Shown: piece by piece, positions 24,179 through 32,385 of the stretch | Layout: every line of letters starts with the position of its first letter | How positions within the stretch are numbered: the stretch's first letter is position 1 | Origin: JAICJR01 sp036494715 | GTDB lineage: Bacteria; Actinomycetota; Thermoleophilia; Solirubrobacterales; Thermoleophilaceae | Reading direction: 5' to 3' | Assembly (NCBI GenBank): GCA_036494715.1 | Contig: DASXNY010000089.1 | Span: 12,890 to 76,889, forward strand | Length of the DNA: 64,000 nt | Notes under the pieces: generated by a model | The model's database searches: none | Seen by the model: only the letters and a program-made list of their open reading frames with translations | What the model was told of the DNA's origin: nothing | Program-made: the position numbers and the translations under genes

Positions 24179-25107
24179 AGACCATGCCCGTGGCGGCGCT
24201 GCGCCGCCGCCTCCCGCGCGTGTCGATCAGCATCCCGCGCAAGTACAAGCGCCGCTTCCTGGCCGCCATCCTGCTCGCGCTCGCGCTGACGGCGGTCTAC
24301 CGGTTCTGGTTCCGTGAATCGAGCTTCGTCAGCGTCCAGCACGTCAGCGTCAGCGGCCTCACCACGCCGGACGCGCCGCGCATCCGCACGGCGCTGATCG
24401 CCGCCGCCCACGACATGACCACGATGAACGTCCAGCAGTCGGCGCTCGACGGCGCCGTGGCCGGCTTCCCGATCGTGCGGACTCTGGAGGCGCAGGCGAG
24501 CTTCCCGCACACGCTCAAGATCCACGTGATCGAGGAGAAGCCCACCGCCGTGCTCGCGGTGGGCGGCGAGCGGCTCCTGCTGGCGCCCGACGGGAGCGTG
24601 CTACGCGGCGTCACGACGGGCCATCCGCTGCCGCTGATCCAAAGCGACGGCAACGTGCCGCAGAACTCGCTCACGGACCGCGTGCCGCTCGAGGCGCTGC
24701 ACGTGGCCGGCGCGGCCCCCGACGCGCTGCTCGGCCGCATCACGACGATCGGTCACGGCAAGGAGGGCATCCTCGTCCACCTGCGTAACGGCCCGGAGCT
24801 GATCTTCGGCGACGACAGCCGCCCGGTGGCGAAGTGGGTGGCGGTGGCCGCGGTGCTGGCCAACGCCTCCTCGAAGGGCGCGACCTTCGTGGACGTGCGC
24901 CTGCCCGACCGCCCGATCGCCGGCGGCGTGGCGGCCGAGACCCTCGCCCCGCTCACGAGCACCGGCACCGACGCCTCGCCCCAGTCCGACGGTGCAGCCG
25001 GCGGTACCACCGGGACGACGGGAACGACCGGAGCAACGGCGCCACAGAACCAATCTGCCGACGGCCAACCGCCCACTGCCAACTCTCAACCCTCAGGTGG
25101 ACCTTGA
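24175..25107 (+). CDS. ftsQ: FtsQ/DivIB division protein with Thr/Gly-rich tail
   Basis: The 310-residue product has a basic cytoplasmic N-terminus, one membrane helix (about 28-45), a POTRA domain starting FVSVQHVSVSGLTTPDAPRI and a beta domain. FtsQ links early and late division proteins. Residues from about 262 form a Gly/Thr/Ala/Gln/Pro tail with GTTGTTGTTG, similar in style to the FtsL tail. GTG 24175 overlaps murB. The last codons coincide with a run of near-heptad repeats (25064-25098). Confidence 0.85.
   Translation: MKTMPVAALRRRLPRVSISIPRKYKRRFLAAILLALALTAVYRFWFRESSFVSVQHVSVSGLTTPDAPRIRTALIAAAHDMTTMNVQQSALDGAVAGFPIVRTLEAQASFPHTLKIHVIEEKPTAVLAVGGERLLLAPDGSVLRGVTTGHPLPLIQSDGNVPQNSLTDRVPLEALHVAGAAPDALLGRITTIGHGKEGILVHLRNGPELIFGDDSRPVAKWVAVAAVLANASSKGATFVDVRLPDRPIAGGVAAETLAPLTSTGTDASPQSDGAAGGTTGTTGTTGATAPQNQSADGQPPTANSQPSGGP
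25064..25098 (+). repeat. Degenerate heptad run inside the ftsQ 3' end
   Basis: Units GCCAACC, GCCCACT, GCCAACT, CTCAACC and CTCAGGT follow each other with 7-bp spacing and encode the last residues of FtsQ. It resembles, in period and position, the heptad arrays after other genes here, but is less regular. Confidence 0.4.
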
Positions 25108-25162
25108 GGTCACTCTCAACCACTACTCGAGAGTTCGCGTTTGCATAATTTCCTTCCCCGCA

Positions 25163-25192
25163 TTGACAGTTCGCCCAAAAAACGCCTACAGT
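25163..25192 (+). promoter_or_regulatory. Likely ftsZ promoter TTGACA-N18-TACAGT
   Basis: A perfect -35 TTGACA (25163-25168) and a -10-like TACAGT (25187-25192) lie about 115 bp before ftsZ in a locally AT-richer stretch. The 202-bp ftsQ-ftsZ gap is the largest in this block, consistent with separate ftsZ expression. GAGG at 25297-25300 is the ribosome site. Confidence 0.6.
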
Positions 25193-25309
25193 GCGGACTT
25201 TGCGGGCGCGGGGACCCGGCGAAAACCCTCAAGTCTGGCTGGAGAGTCGGACAGCCAATCCCTCTCGCATAGCTAAAGCATTCGATGGAAACGCACGAGG
25301 CAACAGGGT

Positions 25310-26413
25310 ATGGACACGGGTAGCTATCTGGCGGTGATCAAGGTCGTCGGAGTTGGAGGCGGCGGCACCAACGCCGTCAATCGGATGGTCGACGCCGGGC
25401 TCAAGGGCGTCGAGTTCATCGCCGTGAACACGGACGCGCAGGCGCTGCAGATGTGCGACGCCGACATCAAGCTTCAGGTCGGCGCCCAGCTCACGCGCGG
25501 GCTCGGCGCCGGCGCGGACCCGGAGACAGGCTACGGCGCCGCCAACGAGAGCCGCGACGAGATCAAGGAAGCGCTGAAGGGCGCGGACATGGTCTTCGTG
25601 ACCGCAGGCGAGGGCGGCGGCACCGGCACCGGCGCGGCGCCCGTGATCGCCGAGGTGGCCAAGCACGAGATCGGCGCGCTCACCGTCGGCGTGGTTACGC
25701 GGCCGTTCGAGTTCGAGGGCTCGATGCGCGCGCGCCAGGCCACCGACGGGATCGATCGCCTGCGCGAGCAGGTCGACACCCTGATCGTGATCCCGAACGA
25801 GAAGCTGCTCACGATCGTCGAGCGGCGCACGAGCATCCTCGACGCCTTTCGCGAGGCCGACAACGTCCTGCGCCAGGGCGTCCAGGGCATCACCGACCTG
25901 ATCACCATCCCCGGGCTGATCAACCTCGACTTCGCCGACGTCCGCACGATCATGCACGACGCCGGCTCGGCCCTGATGGGCATCGGCTCGGCCAGCGGCG
26001 AGAGCCGCGCCTCCGAGGCCGCCAAGAACGCGATCTCGAGCCCGTTGCTCGAGCAGTCCGTGGAGGGCGCCACCGGCATCTTGCTGAACATCACGGGCGG
26101 CAGCGACCTCGGCCTGTTCGAGGTCAACGAGGCCGCCGAGATCGTCCAGAGCGCCGCGGACCACAACTCGAACATCATCTTCGGCGCGGTGATCGACGAG
26201 GGGCTCGCGGACGAGGTCCGCGTGACCGTCATCGCCACCGGCTTCGACAAGCGCCGCGCCGGCGGCGGCGCCGCCCTGTTCGACGCGGAGCGCGGCCCAC
26301 AGCGCCGCGAGCGCCCGCGCGACCGCGGCGACATCGCGATGGACGACAGACAGCGCTCGTCGCTCGAGATCTCGGAAGACGAGATCGACATTCCGTCGTT
26401 CCTGAAGGACTAG
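25310..26413 (+). CDS. ftsZ: Cell division GTPase FtsZ
   Basis: FtsZ forms the cytokinetic ring. The 367-residue protein has GVGGGGTNAVNRM (14-26), the tubulin signature GGGTGTG (102-108), NLDFADVRTIM and a short variable linker. It ends in the conserved C-terminal peptide DEIDIPSFLKD that binds partners such as SepF. No ftsA or sepF is present in the window. The stop codon TAG is the first unit of a TAGTTCT array. Confidence 0.97.
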   Translation: MDTGSYLAVIKVVGVGGGGTNAVNRMVDAGLKGVEFIAVNTDAQALQMCDADIKLQVGAQLTRGLGAGADPETGYGAANESRDEIKEALKGADMVFVTAGEGGGTGTGAAPVIAEVAKHEIGALTVGVVTRPFEFEGSMRARQATDGIDRLREQVDTLIVIPNEKLLTIVERRTSILDAFREADNVLRQGVQGITDLITIPGLINLDFADVRTIMHDAGSALMGIGSASGESRASEAAKNAISSPLLEQSVEGATGILLNITGGSDLGLFEVNEAAEIVQSAADHNSNIIFGAVIDEGLADEVRVTVIATGFDKRRAGGGAALFDAERGPQRRERPRDRGDIAMDDRQRSSLEISEDEIDIPSFLKD

Positions 26414-26438
26414 TTCTTAGTTCTTAGTTCTTAGTTCT
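26411..26438 (+). repeat. TAGTTCT x4 heptad array starting at the ftsZ stop codon
   Basis: Four exact TAGTTCT units run from 26411 to 26438, the first TAG being the ftsZ stop, followed by CAGTTGG. The same unit recurs in the same orientation at 44447-44481 over the stop of a nitrilase gene. Confidence 0.9.
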
Positions 26439-26458
26439 CAGTTGGGGTGGCGTCTTTC

Positions 26459-26496
26459 CCGCCCCCCGCCACCGGCCCCCCGTCCCCCATAGGGGG
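26459..26496 (+). repeat. C-rich heptad-like run and CCCCC-ATA-GGGGG hairpin after ftsZ
   Basis: Near-heptads CCGCCCC, CCGCCAC, CGGCCCC and CCGTCCC are followed by the hairpin CCCCC (26484-26488) ATA GGGGG (26492-26496). The stretch 26466-26484 matches 17 of 19 bases of 8122-8140. The hairpin may end the ftsZ transcript, though only TAGTTC follows. Confidence 0.45.
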
Positions 26497-26507
26497 TAGT
26501 TCAATCG

Positions 26508-26640
26508 TATGATCCCGTCCTAGTACGGTTGGACCCACCAATGGGTGAGGGCGGGCGCTGCCAGGGGCATCGGAGCATGGTCAGCGTGAAGGTGACAAGG
26601 TCGTCACGAAATGGGTCTAGCAGAGCCCAGGGACACGGCA
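26508..26640 (+). promoter_or_regulatory. Possible promoter and structured leader of the degenerate receiver gene
   Basis: TATGAT (26508-26513) is a good -10 match without a clear -35. Downstream lie several short hairpins: GTCC/GGAC (about 26516-26535), CCCA/TGGG around 26534-26547, GTGAC (26592-26596) with GTCAC (26603-26607), and TGGGTCT with AGAGCCCA (about 26612-26630). They leave a 130-nt leader before GTG 26649. I could not match it to a known riboswitch family by eye. Confidence 0.35.
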
Positions 26641-26648
26641 ACTAACCG

Positions 26649-27029
26649 GTGCGCAGCTATTCAGTCCTCCTGGCCGATGGCCACGAGGCGTACAGGGACG
26701 GGTTCGCGAGGGCCATCGCCGCGCATCCCCGCCTGTCGCTCGCGGCAGAGGCATCCGACGGGCGCCGGGCGCTCGAGGAACTGCTCGCGAACGAGCCCGA
26801 CGTGGCCGTGCTCGAAGTGCGCATGCCGCAGCTCGACGGGCTCGAGGTGTGCGACATCCTGGCGGGGCTCGACCGCCGGCCCAGCACCCTCATCGTCCTG
26901 ATCAGCGGCGAGGCCAACGAGACGCTCGCCTCGAACGCGCTGGCGATGGGCGTCGCGGCGGTTCTCGACAAGGACTCGTCGCGCACGCAGCTCTGCGAGC
27001 GCCTCGTCGAAATAGTCGACGGCAACTGA
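26649..27029 (+). CDS. Degenerate single-domain receiver (Glu at phosphorylation site)
   Basis: This 126-residue receiver-only protein aligns in plain sight with the next gene: VAVLEVRMPQLDGLEV here versus VAVLDVRMPGLDGMEV there. The phosphoacceptor Asp is Glu (E56), and the N-terminal acidic pair DD is reduced to DG (ADGHEA). The Lys (LDKDSS) remains. E56 could mimic a constantly phosphorylated state. There is no DNA-binding domain. GTG 26649 is the start. It probably works by contacts with neighbours. Confidence 0.82.
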   Translation: MRSYSVLLADGHEAYRDGFARAIAAHPRLSLAAEASDGRRALEELLANEPDVAVLEVRMPQLDGLEVCDILAGLDRRPSTLIVLISGEANETLASNALAMGVAAVLDKDSSRTQLCERLVEIVDGN

Positions 27030-27080
27030 GCTGTAGAGCGAACCGGCAGGCTCGCACAAGCGGGCTGCTACAAAGTCGAT

Positions 27081-27728
27081 ATGCCGCGGGGCACCCAGAG
27101 GGTCCGCGTGTACGTCGCAGACGATCACCCCGTCTATCGCGAGGGACTGGTGCGGGCCATCAGGGAGCGCCCCGACCTCGAGCTGGTGGGCGAGGCATCG
27201 GATGGGCGTGAGGCGCTACCCGAGATAACGAAGCTCGAGCCGGACGTGGCCGTGCTCGACGTCCGCATGCCCGGGCTCGACGGCATGGAGGTGCTGAACG
27301 CGATCAAGCGCGACGAGCTCGGCACGCGCGTGGTCTTCCTCTCCGCGTACGTCGAGAGCGACCTCGTGTACCGCGCCATCGCGATGGGCGCCGGCGCGTA
27401 TCTGTCGAAGGAGGCCGATCGCGCCGCGATCTTCGACGCGGTGGCGGCCGTCGCGCGCGGGGAGGCGTTCCTGTCTCCCGAGATCCAGACGGGCCTGACC
27501 GCGCAGATCCGGATGCGCGAGGCGAGCGCCCGGCCTGTGCTCACCCCGCGCGAGCGCCAGATCCTCCGGCTCACCGCGGACGGGCGCTCCGCGCCAGATA
27601 TCGCCGGCGAGCTGCACCTCAGCCCGGCCACGGTCAAGACCCACCTCCAGAGCCTCTACGAGAAGCTCGGGGTGTCAGACCGTGCAGCCGCCGTTGCAGC
27701 CGCCATGAGGCGCGGCCTGCTCGAATAA
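27081..27728 (+). CDS. NarL/FixJ-family response regulator
   Basis: This 215-residue regulator has an intact receiver (acidic pair VADDHP, D60 in VLDVRMPG, Lys in LSKEAD) and a LuxR-type HTH with LTPRERQILRLTADGRSAPDIA and LSPATVKTHLQSLYEKLGVSDR. It is followed 38 bp later by the large hybrid-input kinase, its likely partner. It binds DNA when phosphorylated, by family knowledge. Confidence 0.93.
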   Translation: MPRGTQRVRVYVADDHPVYREGLVRAIRERPDLELVGEASDGREALPEITKLEPDVAVLDVRMPGLDGMEVLNAIKRDELGTRVVFLSAYVESDLVYRAIAMGAGAYLSKEADRAAIFDAVAAVARGEAFLSPEIQTGLTAQIRMREASARPVLTPRERQILRLTADGRSAPDIAGELHLSPATVKTHLQSLYEKLGVSDRAAAVAAAMRRGLLE

Positions 27729-27766
27729 TCACGGCGTACGATTCCTGTCACTGACAGGAGGTCAGG

Positions 27767-30700
27767 ATGCGTTTGCGGGGGCAGCACCGATCGACAGCCG
27801 ATAGCTGGCAGCAGCCGGGCGCGCAGCGCGCGCCGGACGGCGCGCCGACCAGGCTCGGCCTGCTCACCGAGGCGGCGCGCGGCATCAACGCGGCGCTGCC
27901 GCAGGACGAGCTCCTCCAGCGGGTGGCCGACAGCGCGCGCGAGGTGATCGGCGCGCACCAGGCCGTGATCAGCCTGACGACCAACGAGGCAGGGGCGCAG
28001 TCGATCGCCGCGATCTCGCTGTCCGACAAATACGCGGCGTGGCGCGAATACGACGAGCTGCCGGACGGCGGCGGCATCTACTCGCTCGTCGTTCGCCACG
28101 GGGAGCCGATGCGGCTCACGCAGGCGGAGCTCGAGGCGCACCCGGCGTACAGGGGCTTCGGCAAGTCGGCGAAGACCCATCCGCCGCTGCGCGGCTGGCT
28201 CGCGGCGCCGCTGCTCGGCGCCGACGGCAAGGCGATCGGGCTGATCCAGCTGTCCGACAAGACGGAGGGCGACTTCAGCGCCGAAGACGAGGACTTCGCC
28301 GTGCACCTCGCGCAGCTCGCGGTGCTCGCGATCGACTCCTCGCGCGTGCGCCAGGAGGCGACGGACTCCGGGCTCCTGCTCGACGCAGTCCACTACGCTG
28401 CGCCCGTGGGCTTCGCGGTGCTCGACGAGGAGCTCCGCTACGTGCGCGTGAACGAGGCGCTCGCCGAGATGAACGGGATCCCGGTGGAGGACCACATCGG
28501 GCGCTCGATCGGCCAGATCGTGCCGGAGATCTCCGATGACATCGAGCGCGCCCTGCGCGGCGTGCTGGCGAGCGGCACGCCCACCACGCCCGTCGAGGTG
28601 AGCGGCAAGACCCTCGCCACGGGCGAGGAGGTACGCCACTGGCTCGTTAGCTACTACCCGGTGACGGTGAGTGGCGCGCGCGGCCTCGGCTGCGTCGTCA
28701 TCGACATCACCGAGCCTCGCAACGCCAATGAGCGGCTCAGGCGCAGCGAGGAGCGCTACCGCATGCTCGTCGACACCACCGAGGACATGATCTGGACGGT
28801 GGGGGCCGACGGCTGCTTCGACTTCGTCAGCGGCGCCGTCGAGCGCGTCTACGGCTACATGGCCGCGGAGGTGATCGGCAAGCCGTTCCTCGATTTCGTG
28901 CCCGCCGAGCTGCGTGAGGAGAACCGGGAGCGCTTCTCGAGCATGATGGAGCCGGGCTACGACGGGGTCCTCGAGGTGGAGACCGAGCTGCTGCGCAAGG
29001 ACGGCTCGCGGGTGCTCGTGCACGCGCGTGGAATGGCGATCCGGGACGACGAGGGCCGCGCCGTCGGGGTCACCGGCGCATCCACCGACGTGACCGAGCG
29101 GCGGCGCTCGGAAGAGGCGCTGCGGGCGAGCGAGGAGCGCTTCCGCGGGGTGTTCGAGAACGCCGGCATCGGCATGGCGCTGATGAACTCGAACGGCGAC
29201 TTCGTGCAGGCGAACCCGGCTTTCTCACGGCTCCTGGGGCGCACCAACGAGGAGCTCAGCGAACTGAGCTGGGCGGACGTCATCCACCCCGACGACCGCG
29301 AGCTCGCGGCAACCAGGCGCGAGCGCCATCTGGCGGGCGAGACCGACTTCTCCGCGCTCGAGACGCGCTTCCTGCACAAGGAGGGCCACTGCGTTTGGAC
29401 GCGTCTCCTGGGTGCGTCGGTGCGCAGCGAGGACGGCGATCCCAACTTCACGCTCGTGCAGGTGATCGACCTCACGGAGCAACGGCGTCTCGAGGAGACC
29501 ACCGGGCGCCTCTACGCGCTCACCCGCGACCTCTTCTGCACCGTCGGCGCGGACGGCTACTTCAAGAGCGCCAACCCGGCCTGGGAGCGCGCGCTCGGCT
29601 ACCCCGCGAGTGAGCTGCTGTCGCGCCCGTTCCTCGAGTTCGTGGCCGACGAGGACCGGCCGCGCACCGCGCGCGAGTTCGAGCGCCTCCGCGCGAACGG
29701 CGATCTCACCCTCAACTTCGACAATCGCTACGTGCACAAGGACGGCACGCTGCGCTGGCTCCTGTGGAGTGCGTACGTGACGGAGGAGGGGCTGATCTAC
29801 GGCGTCGCGAAGGACGTGACGGACCGCAAGCGCTCCGAGGACCGGCTGCGCGAGAGCGAGCGCAAGTATCGCGACCTCGTCGAGACCTCGAGCGACCTGA
29901 TCTGGTCGGTCGACAAGACGGGGCACTTCACGTTCGTCAACCGGGCGGCGCGCCGGATCTACGGCTACGAGCCGGAGGAGATGCTGGGCCGGCCGATCGG
30001 CGACTTCGAGACCGAGGAGCAGCGCCTGAAGGACGTGGACGCGTTCCGCGGCGTGCTCACCGGGACGCCGCTGTTCAGCTACGAGACGCGCCACATCCGC
30101 AAGGACGGCCGGCCCGTCGACCTGAGCGTGAACGCGATCGTGCTGCACGACGACAACGGCGCCACGCTCGGCGCGACCGGCACCGCCACCGACGTGACCG
30201 ACCGCAAGCGCTTCGAGGCCCGCCAGGCGGCCGTCGCCGAGCTCGGGCGCCAAGCGCTGGAGGGCGTGGGCCTGGCCGAGATCACGGAGGCCGCCGTGGC
30301 GCTGGTCTCCGAGACGCTCGGGCTCGAGTACGCCGTCGTGTTCGAGTTCGTGCCCGGCGAGGAACGGCTCTTCCCGCACGCCGGCGTGGGCCTGCCGGAG
30401 GGGGTCGAGGACACGTACATCCCGGCGCAGCCCGAGTCCTCGCACGCCGCCTACGCGATCCAGCTCGACGGCCCCGTGGTGGTGGAGGACTTCGAGGAGG
30501 AGCACAGGTTCGGGCGCTCGGCCCTGATCGGCGAGCTCGGGGCCCGCAGCGGTGTCTGCGTGACGATCGAGGGCGAGGCGCGGCCGTTCGGCGCGCTCTG
30601 CGGCCACACGACCCGGCGCCGCACCTTCATGGCGGATGAGGTGAACTTCCTGCAGGCGGTCGCGAATGTCCTGGCCACGGCGATCGGGCGCAAGCGGCAG

Positions 30701-31450
30701 GAGGAGCAGATCGTGGAGCTGGCGGCAGCCCGCGGACGGTTGGTGGCGCAGACGCTCGCCGCCGAGGACCGCGCGCGCCGCAGCATCTCGGAGGTGCTGC
30801 ACGACCACGCGCTGCAGGACCTGCTCGCGAGTCGCCAGGACCTCGTCGAGGTGATCGAGGAGCCGGACGGCGATCCGGAGCGCGCCGTGCGAGCCCGCGA
30901 GGGGATCGAGCGCGCGGTTCAGCTACTGCGCGAGGCCGTCTTCAACCTGCACCCGGTAGTGCTCGAGCACGCGGGGCTCGCGTCGGCGATCCGCGCGGTG
31001 GCCGATCACCAGGGCCGGCGCGGCGGCTTCGACTGCAAGATCGAGGTCGACGAGGGCGCCACCGGCGTCCACGACGAGCTGATCCTGTCGCTCGCGCGCG
31101 AGCTGCTCACCAACGTGGCCAAGCACGCGGGCGCGGAGCACGTCGGGGTGGACGTCCGCCGCGAGGACGGCTGGATCGTCCTCACCGTGGAGGACGACGG
31201 TCATGGCATCGAGCGCGGACGGCGCGAGGCCGCGTTGCGCGAGGGTCACGTCGGCCTGGCGTCGAGCACCGAGCGCGTCGAGGCGCTGGCGGGCCATTTC
31301 GAGGTGGAGGGCAGGACGGGCGGCGGGACGCGCGCTCGCGCGGCGCTCCCGGCGCGCCGCGACACGGGCGGCCGTGTCGATCGTCCGAAAAGGCTTCTAC
31401 GCCTTAGCGGAGGCCGACGCGGCTACGGTCGATCAGACCCTCTGAAATAG
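27767..31450 (+). CDS. Large multi-PAS/GAF sensor histidine kinase (NarX/DesK type)
   Basis: The 1,227-residue protein is cytoplasmic, with no membrane helix. Order: N-terminal GAF (about 20-190), five PAS domains (about 205-325, 330-450, 455-580, 585-695, 700-815; several end in DVTxRKRxE/R-type PAC motifs), a second GAF (about 820-985), a HisKA_3 dimerisation domain with H1012 in EVLHDHALQDLLA, and HATPase (about 1095-1205; LARELLTNVAKHAGAEH, EDDGHGIE). HisKA_3 kinases pair with NarL-type regulators, as next door. AGGAGG sits 7 bp before ATG 27767. The final 15 or so codons overlap the convergent HTH gene by 47 bp. Confidence 0.93.
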   Translation: MRLRGQHRSTADSWQQPGAQRAPDGAPTRLGLLTEAARGINAALPQDELLQRVADSAREVIGAHQAVISLTTNEAGAQSIAAISLSDKYAAWREYDELPDGGGIYSLVVRHGEPMRLTQAELEAHPAYRGFGKSAKTHPPLRGWLAAPLLGADGKAIGLIQLSDKTEGDFSAEDEDFAVHLAQLAVLAIDSSRVRQEATDSGLLLDAVHYAAPVGFAVLDEELRYVRVNEALAEMNGIPVEDHIGRSIGQIVPEISDDIERALRGVLASGTPTTPVEVSGKTLATGEEVRHWLVSYYPVTVSGARGLGCVVIDITEPRNANERLRRSEERYRMLVDTTEDMIWTVGADGCFDFVSGAVERVYGYMAAEVIGKPFLDFVPAELREENRERFSSMMEPGYDGVLEVETELLRKDGSRVLVHARGMAIRDDEGRAVGVTGASTDVTERRRSEEALRASEERFRGVFENAGIGMALMNSNGDFVQANPAFSRLLGRTNEELSELSWADVIHPDDRELAATRRERHLAGETDFSALETRFLHKEGHCVWTRLLGASVRSEDGDPNFTLVQVIDLTEQRRLEETTGRLYALTRDLFCTVGADGYFKSANPAWERALGYPASELLSRPFLEFVADEDRPRTAREFERLRANGDLTLNFDNRYVHKDGTLRWLLWSAYVTEEGLIYGVAKDVTDRKRSEDRLRESERKYRDLVETSSDLIWSVDKTGHFTFVNRAARRIYGYEPEEMLGRPIGDFETEEQRLKDVDAFRGVLTGTPLFSYETRHIRKDGRPVDLSVNAIVLHDDNGATLGATGTATDVTDRKRFEARQAAVAELGRQALEGVGLAEITEAAVALVSETLGLEYAVVFEFVPGEERLFPHAGVGLPEGVEDTYIPAQPESSHAAYAIQLDGPVVVEDFEEEHRFGRSALIGELGARSGVCVTIEGEARPFGALCGHTTRRRTFMADEVNFLQAVANVLATAIGRKRQEEQIVELAAARGRLVAQTLAAEDRARRSISEVLHDHALQDLLASRQDLVEVIEEPDGDPERAVRAREGIERAVQLLREAVFNLHPVVLEHAGLASAIRAVADHQGRRGGFDCKIEVDEGATGVHDELILSLARELLTNVAKHAGAEHVGVDVRREDGWIVLTVEDDGHGIERGRREAALREGHVGLASSTERVEALAGHFEVEGRTGGGTRARAALPARRDTGGRVDRPKRLLRLSGGRRGYGRSDPLK

Positions 31451-31655
31451 CCATCGCGACGGCGTGAGCACGCGTCCGGGCACCCATTTTGCGAAGGATG
31501 TTCTTGATGTGGGTGCGGACGGTGTGGGGGCTCAGGAACAGGTCGCTCGAGATGTCCTCGATCGAGTGGCCGCGCGCGATCTGCTCCAGAACCTCGCACT
31601 CACGCTCGGAGAGCGTGCCGGAACGAGGCCTTCTGGCTGTGGACGGAAATGCCAT
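31404..31655 (-). CDS. HTH-only LuxR-family protein
   Basis: This 83-residue product (from ATG 31655) is just a LuxR/GerE HTH: GTLSERECEVLEQIARGHSIEDISSDLFLSPH split as LSERECEVLEQIARGHS then LFLSPHTVRTHIKNILRKMG. No receiver or ligand domain is present. GTG 31703 would add 16 residues. It is convergent with the kinase (47-bp overlap) and divergent from a lone receiver at 31907. GerE-like proteins of this size do regulate alone, but pairing with the lone receivers is possible. Confidence 0.8.
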   Translation of the reverse strand: MAFPSTARRPRSGTLSERECEVLEQIARGHSIEDISSDLFLSPHTVRTHIKNILRKMGARTRAHAVAMAISEGLIDRSRVGLR

Positions 31656-31906
31656 TGCGCAAAGGATCCTGCCCTGTCTGGAGAGGGGAACCACCCTCCT
31701 CACGGGGGGTATCAGGGGGGAGGCCCGGATACTCCGATCGCAGTAGTTCGGTTCGCATCGCGCACAAATTCGGCTCTAATAAGCCAGCTGCGGTAGACAT
31801 CGCTCCCCCGATCGGATGACCTGCGGCGGTGGGAGGGCGATCAGCGAGGCTTATGTGCGGCCAGGGGATGCTCAGCGGCCCCCACGCAGGCGAGGATCCG
31901 CTAGTC

Positions 31907-32332
31907 ATGGACCTGCCACAGCCGATCACCGTGATCCTCGCCGACGATCAGCGCGCCTACCGGGAGGGCCTCGCGCGTGCGATCACCCGGCACTGCCGCC
32001 TGGAGCTCGTGGCGGTGGCGGCCGACGGCGACGAAGCGCTCGAGGCGATCGAGTCGCTCGAGCCTGACGTGGCGCTGGTCGACATCCGCATGCCGAGCGT
32101 GGCGGGTACCGAGATGTGCGCCGAGCTGCGCCGCCGCCGCCCTGACGCGTCCACGCGAGTGATCCTGATGAGCGCCCACCACGGCACCGATCTGGCAGAG
32201 GAGATCGACCAGGCGGGCGCCGACGGCTTCGTCGACAAGGACCGCTCGCGCCGGGAGATCTGCGAGGCACTCGTGCAGGCCGCGCAGCGCGGTCGCGCGC
32301 CCGCCGGGGTCGTCCACGCCGACGTCCGCTAG
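31907..32332 (+). CDS. Single-domain receiver protein
   Basis: This 141-residue protein has an intact receiver: ILADDQRAYREGLARAI, D59 in VALVDIRMPSVAGTEM, Thr/Ser in LMSAHHG and Lys in FVDKDRS. It ends about 15 residues after the fold, without an output domain. ATG 31907 follows CGAGGATCC. In its 252-bp upstream gap (31656-31906) an imperfect inverted repeat, ATCGCTCCC with GGGAGGGCGAT (around 31798-31841), is the only structure I see. Confidence 0.85.
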   Translation: MDLPQPITVILADDQRAYREGLARAITRHCRLELVAVAADGDEALEAIESLEPDVALVDIRMPSVAGTEMCAELRRRRPDASTRVILMSAHHGTDLAEEIDQAGADGFVDKDRSRREICEALVQAAQRGRAPAGVVHADVR

Positions 32333-32385
32333 GGCGCTCGCAGCACCGCACCGACGGCAGCCCTCGTTGCTAGGGTCTTTTCGCC

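Noticed and set aside
26516..26535. Sequence TCCTAGTACGGTTGGACC resembling the sarcin-ricin loop of 23S rRNA
   Set aside because: The essential GAGA tetraloop is GGTT here and nothing around it resembles rRNA; taken as chance similarity.
32333..32385. Possible glycine riboswitch before gcvT
   Set aside because: Only 53 bp separate the upstream gene from the gcvT region and no paired aptamer cores are visible.
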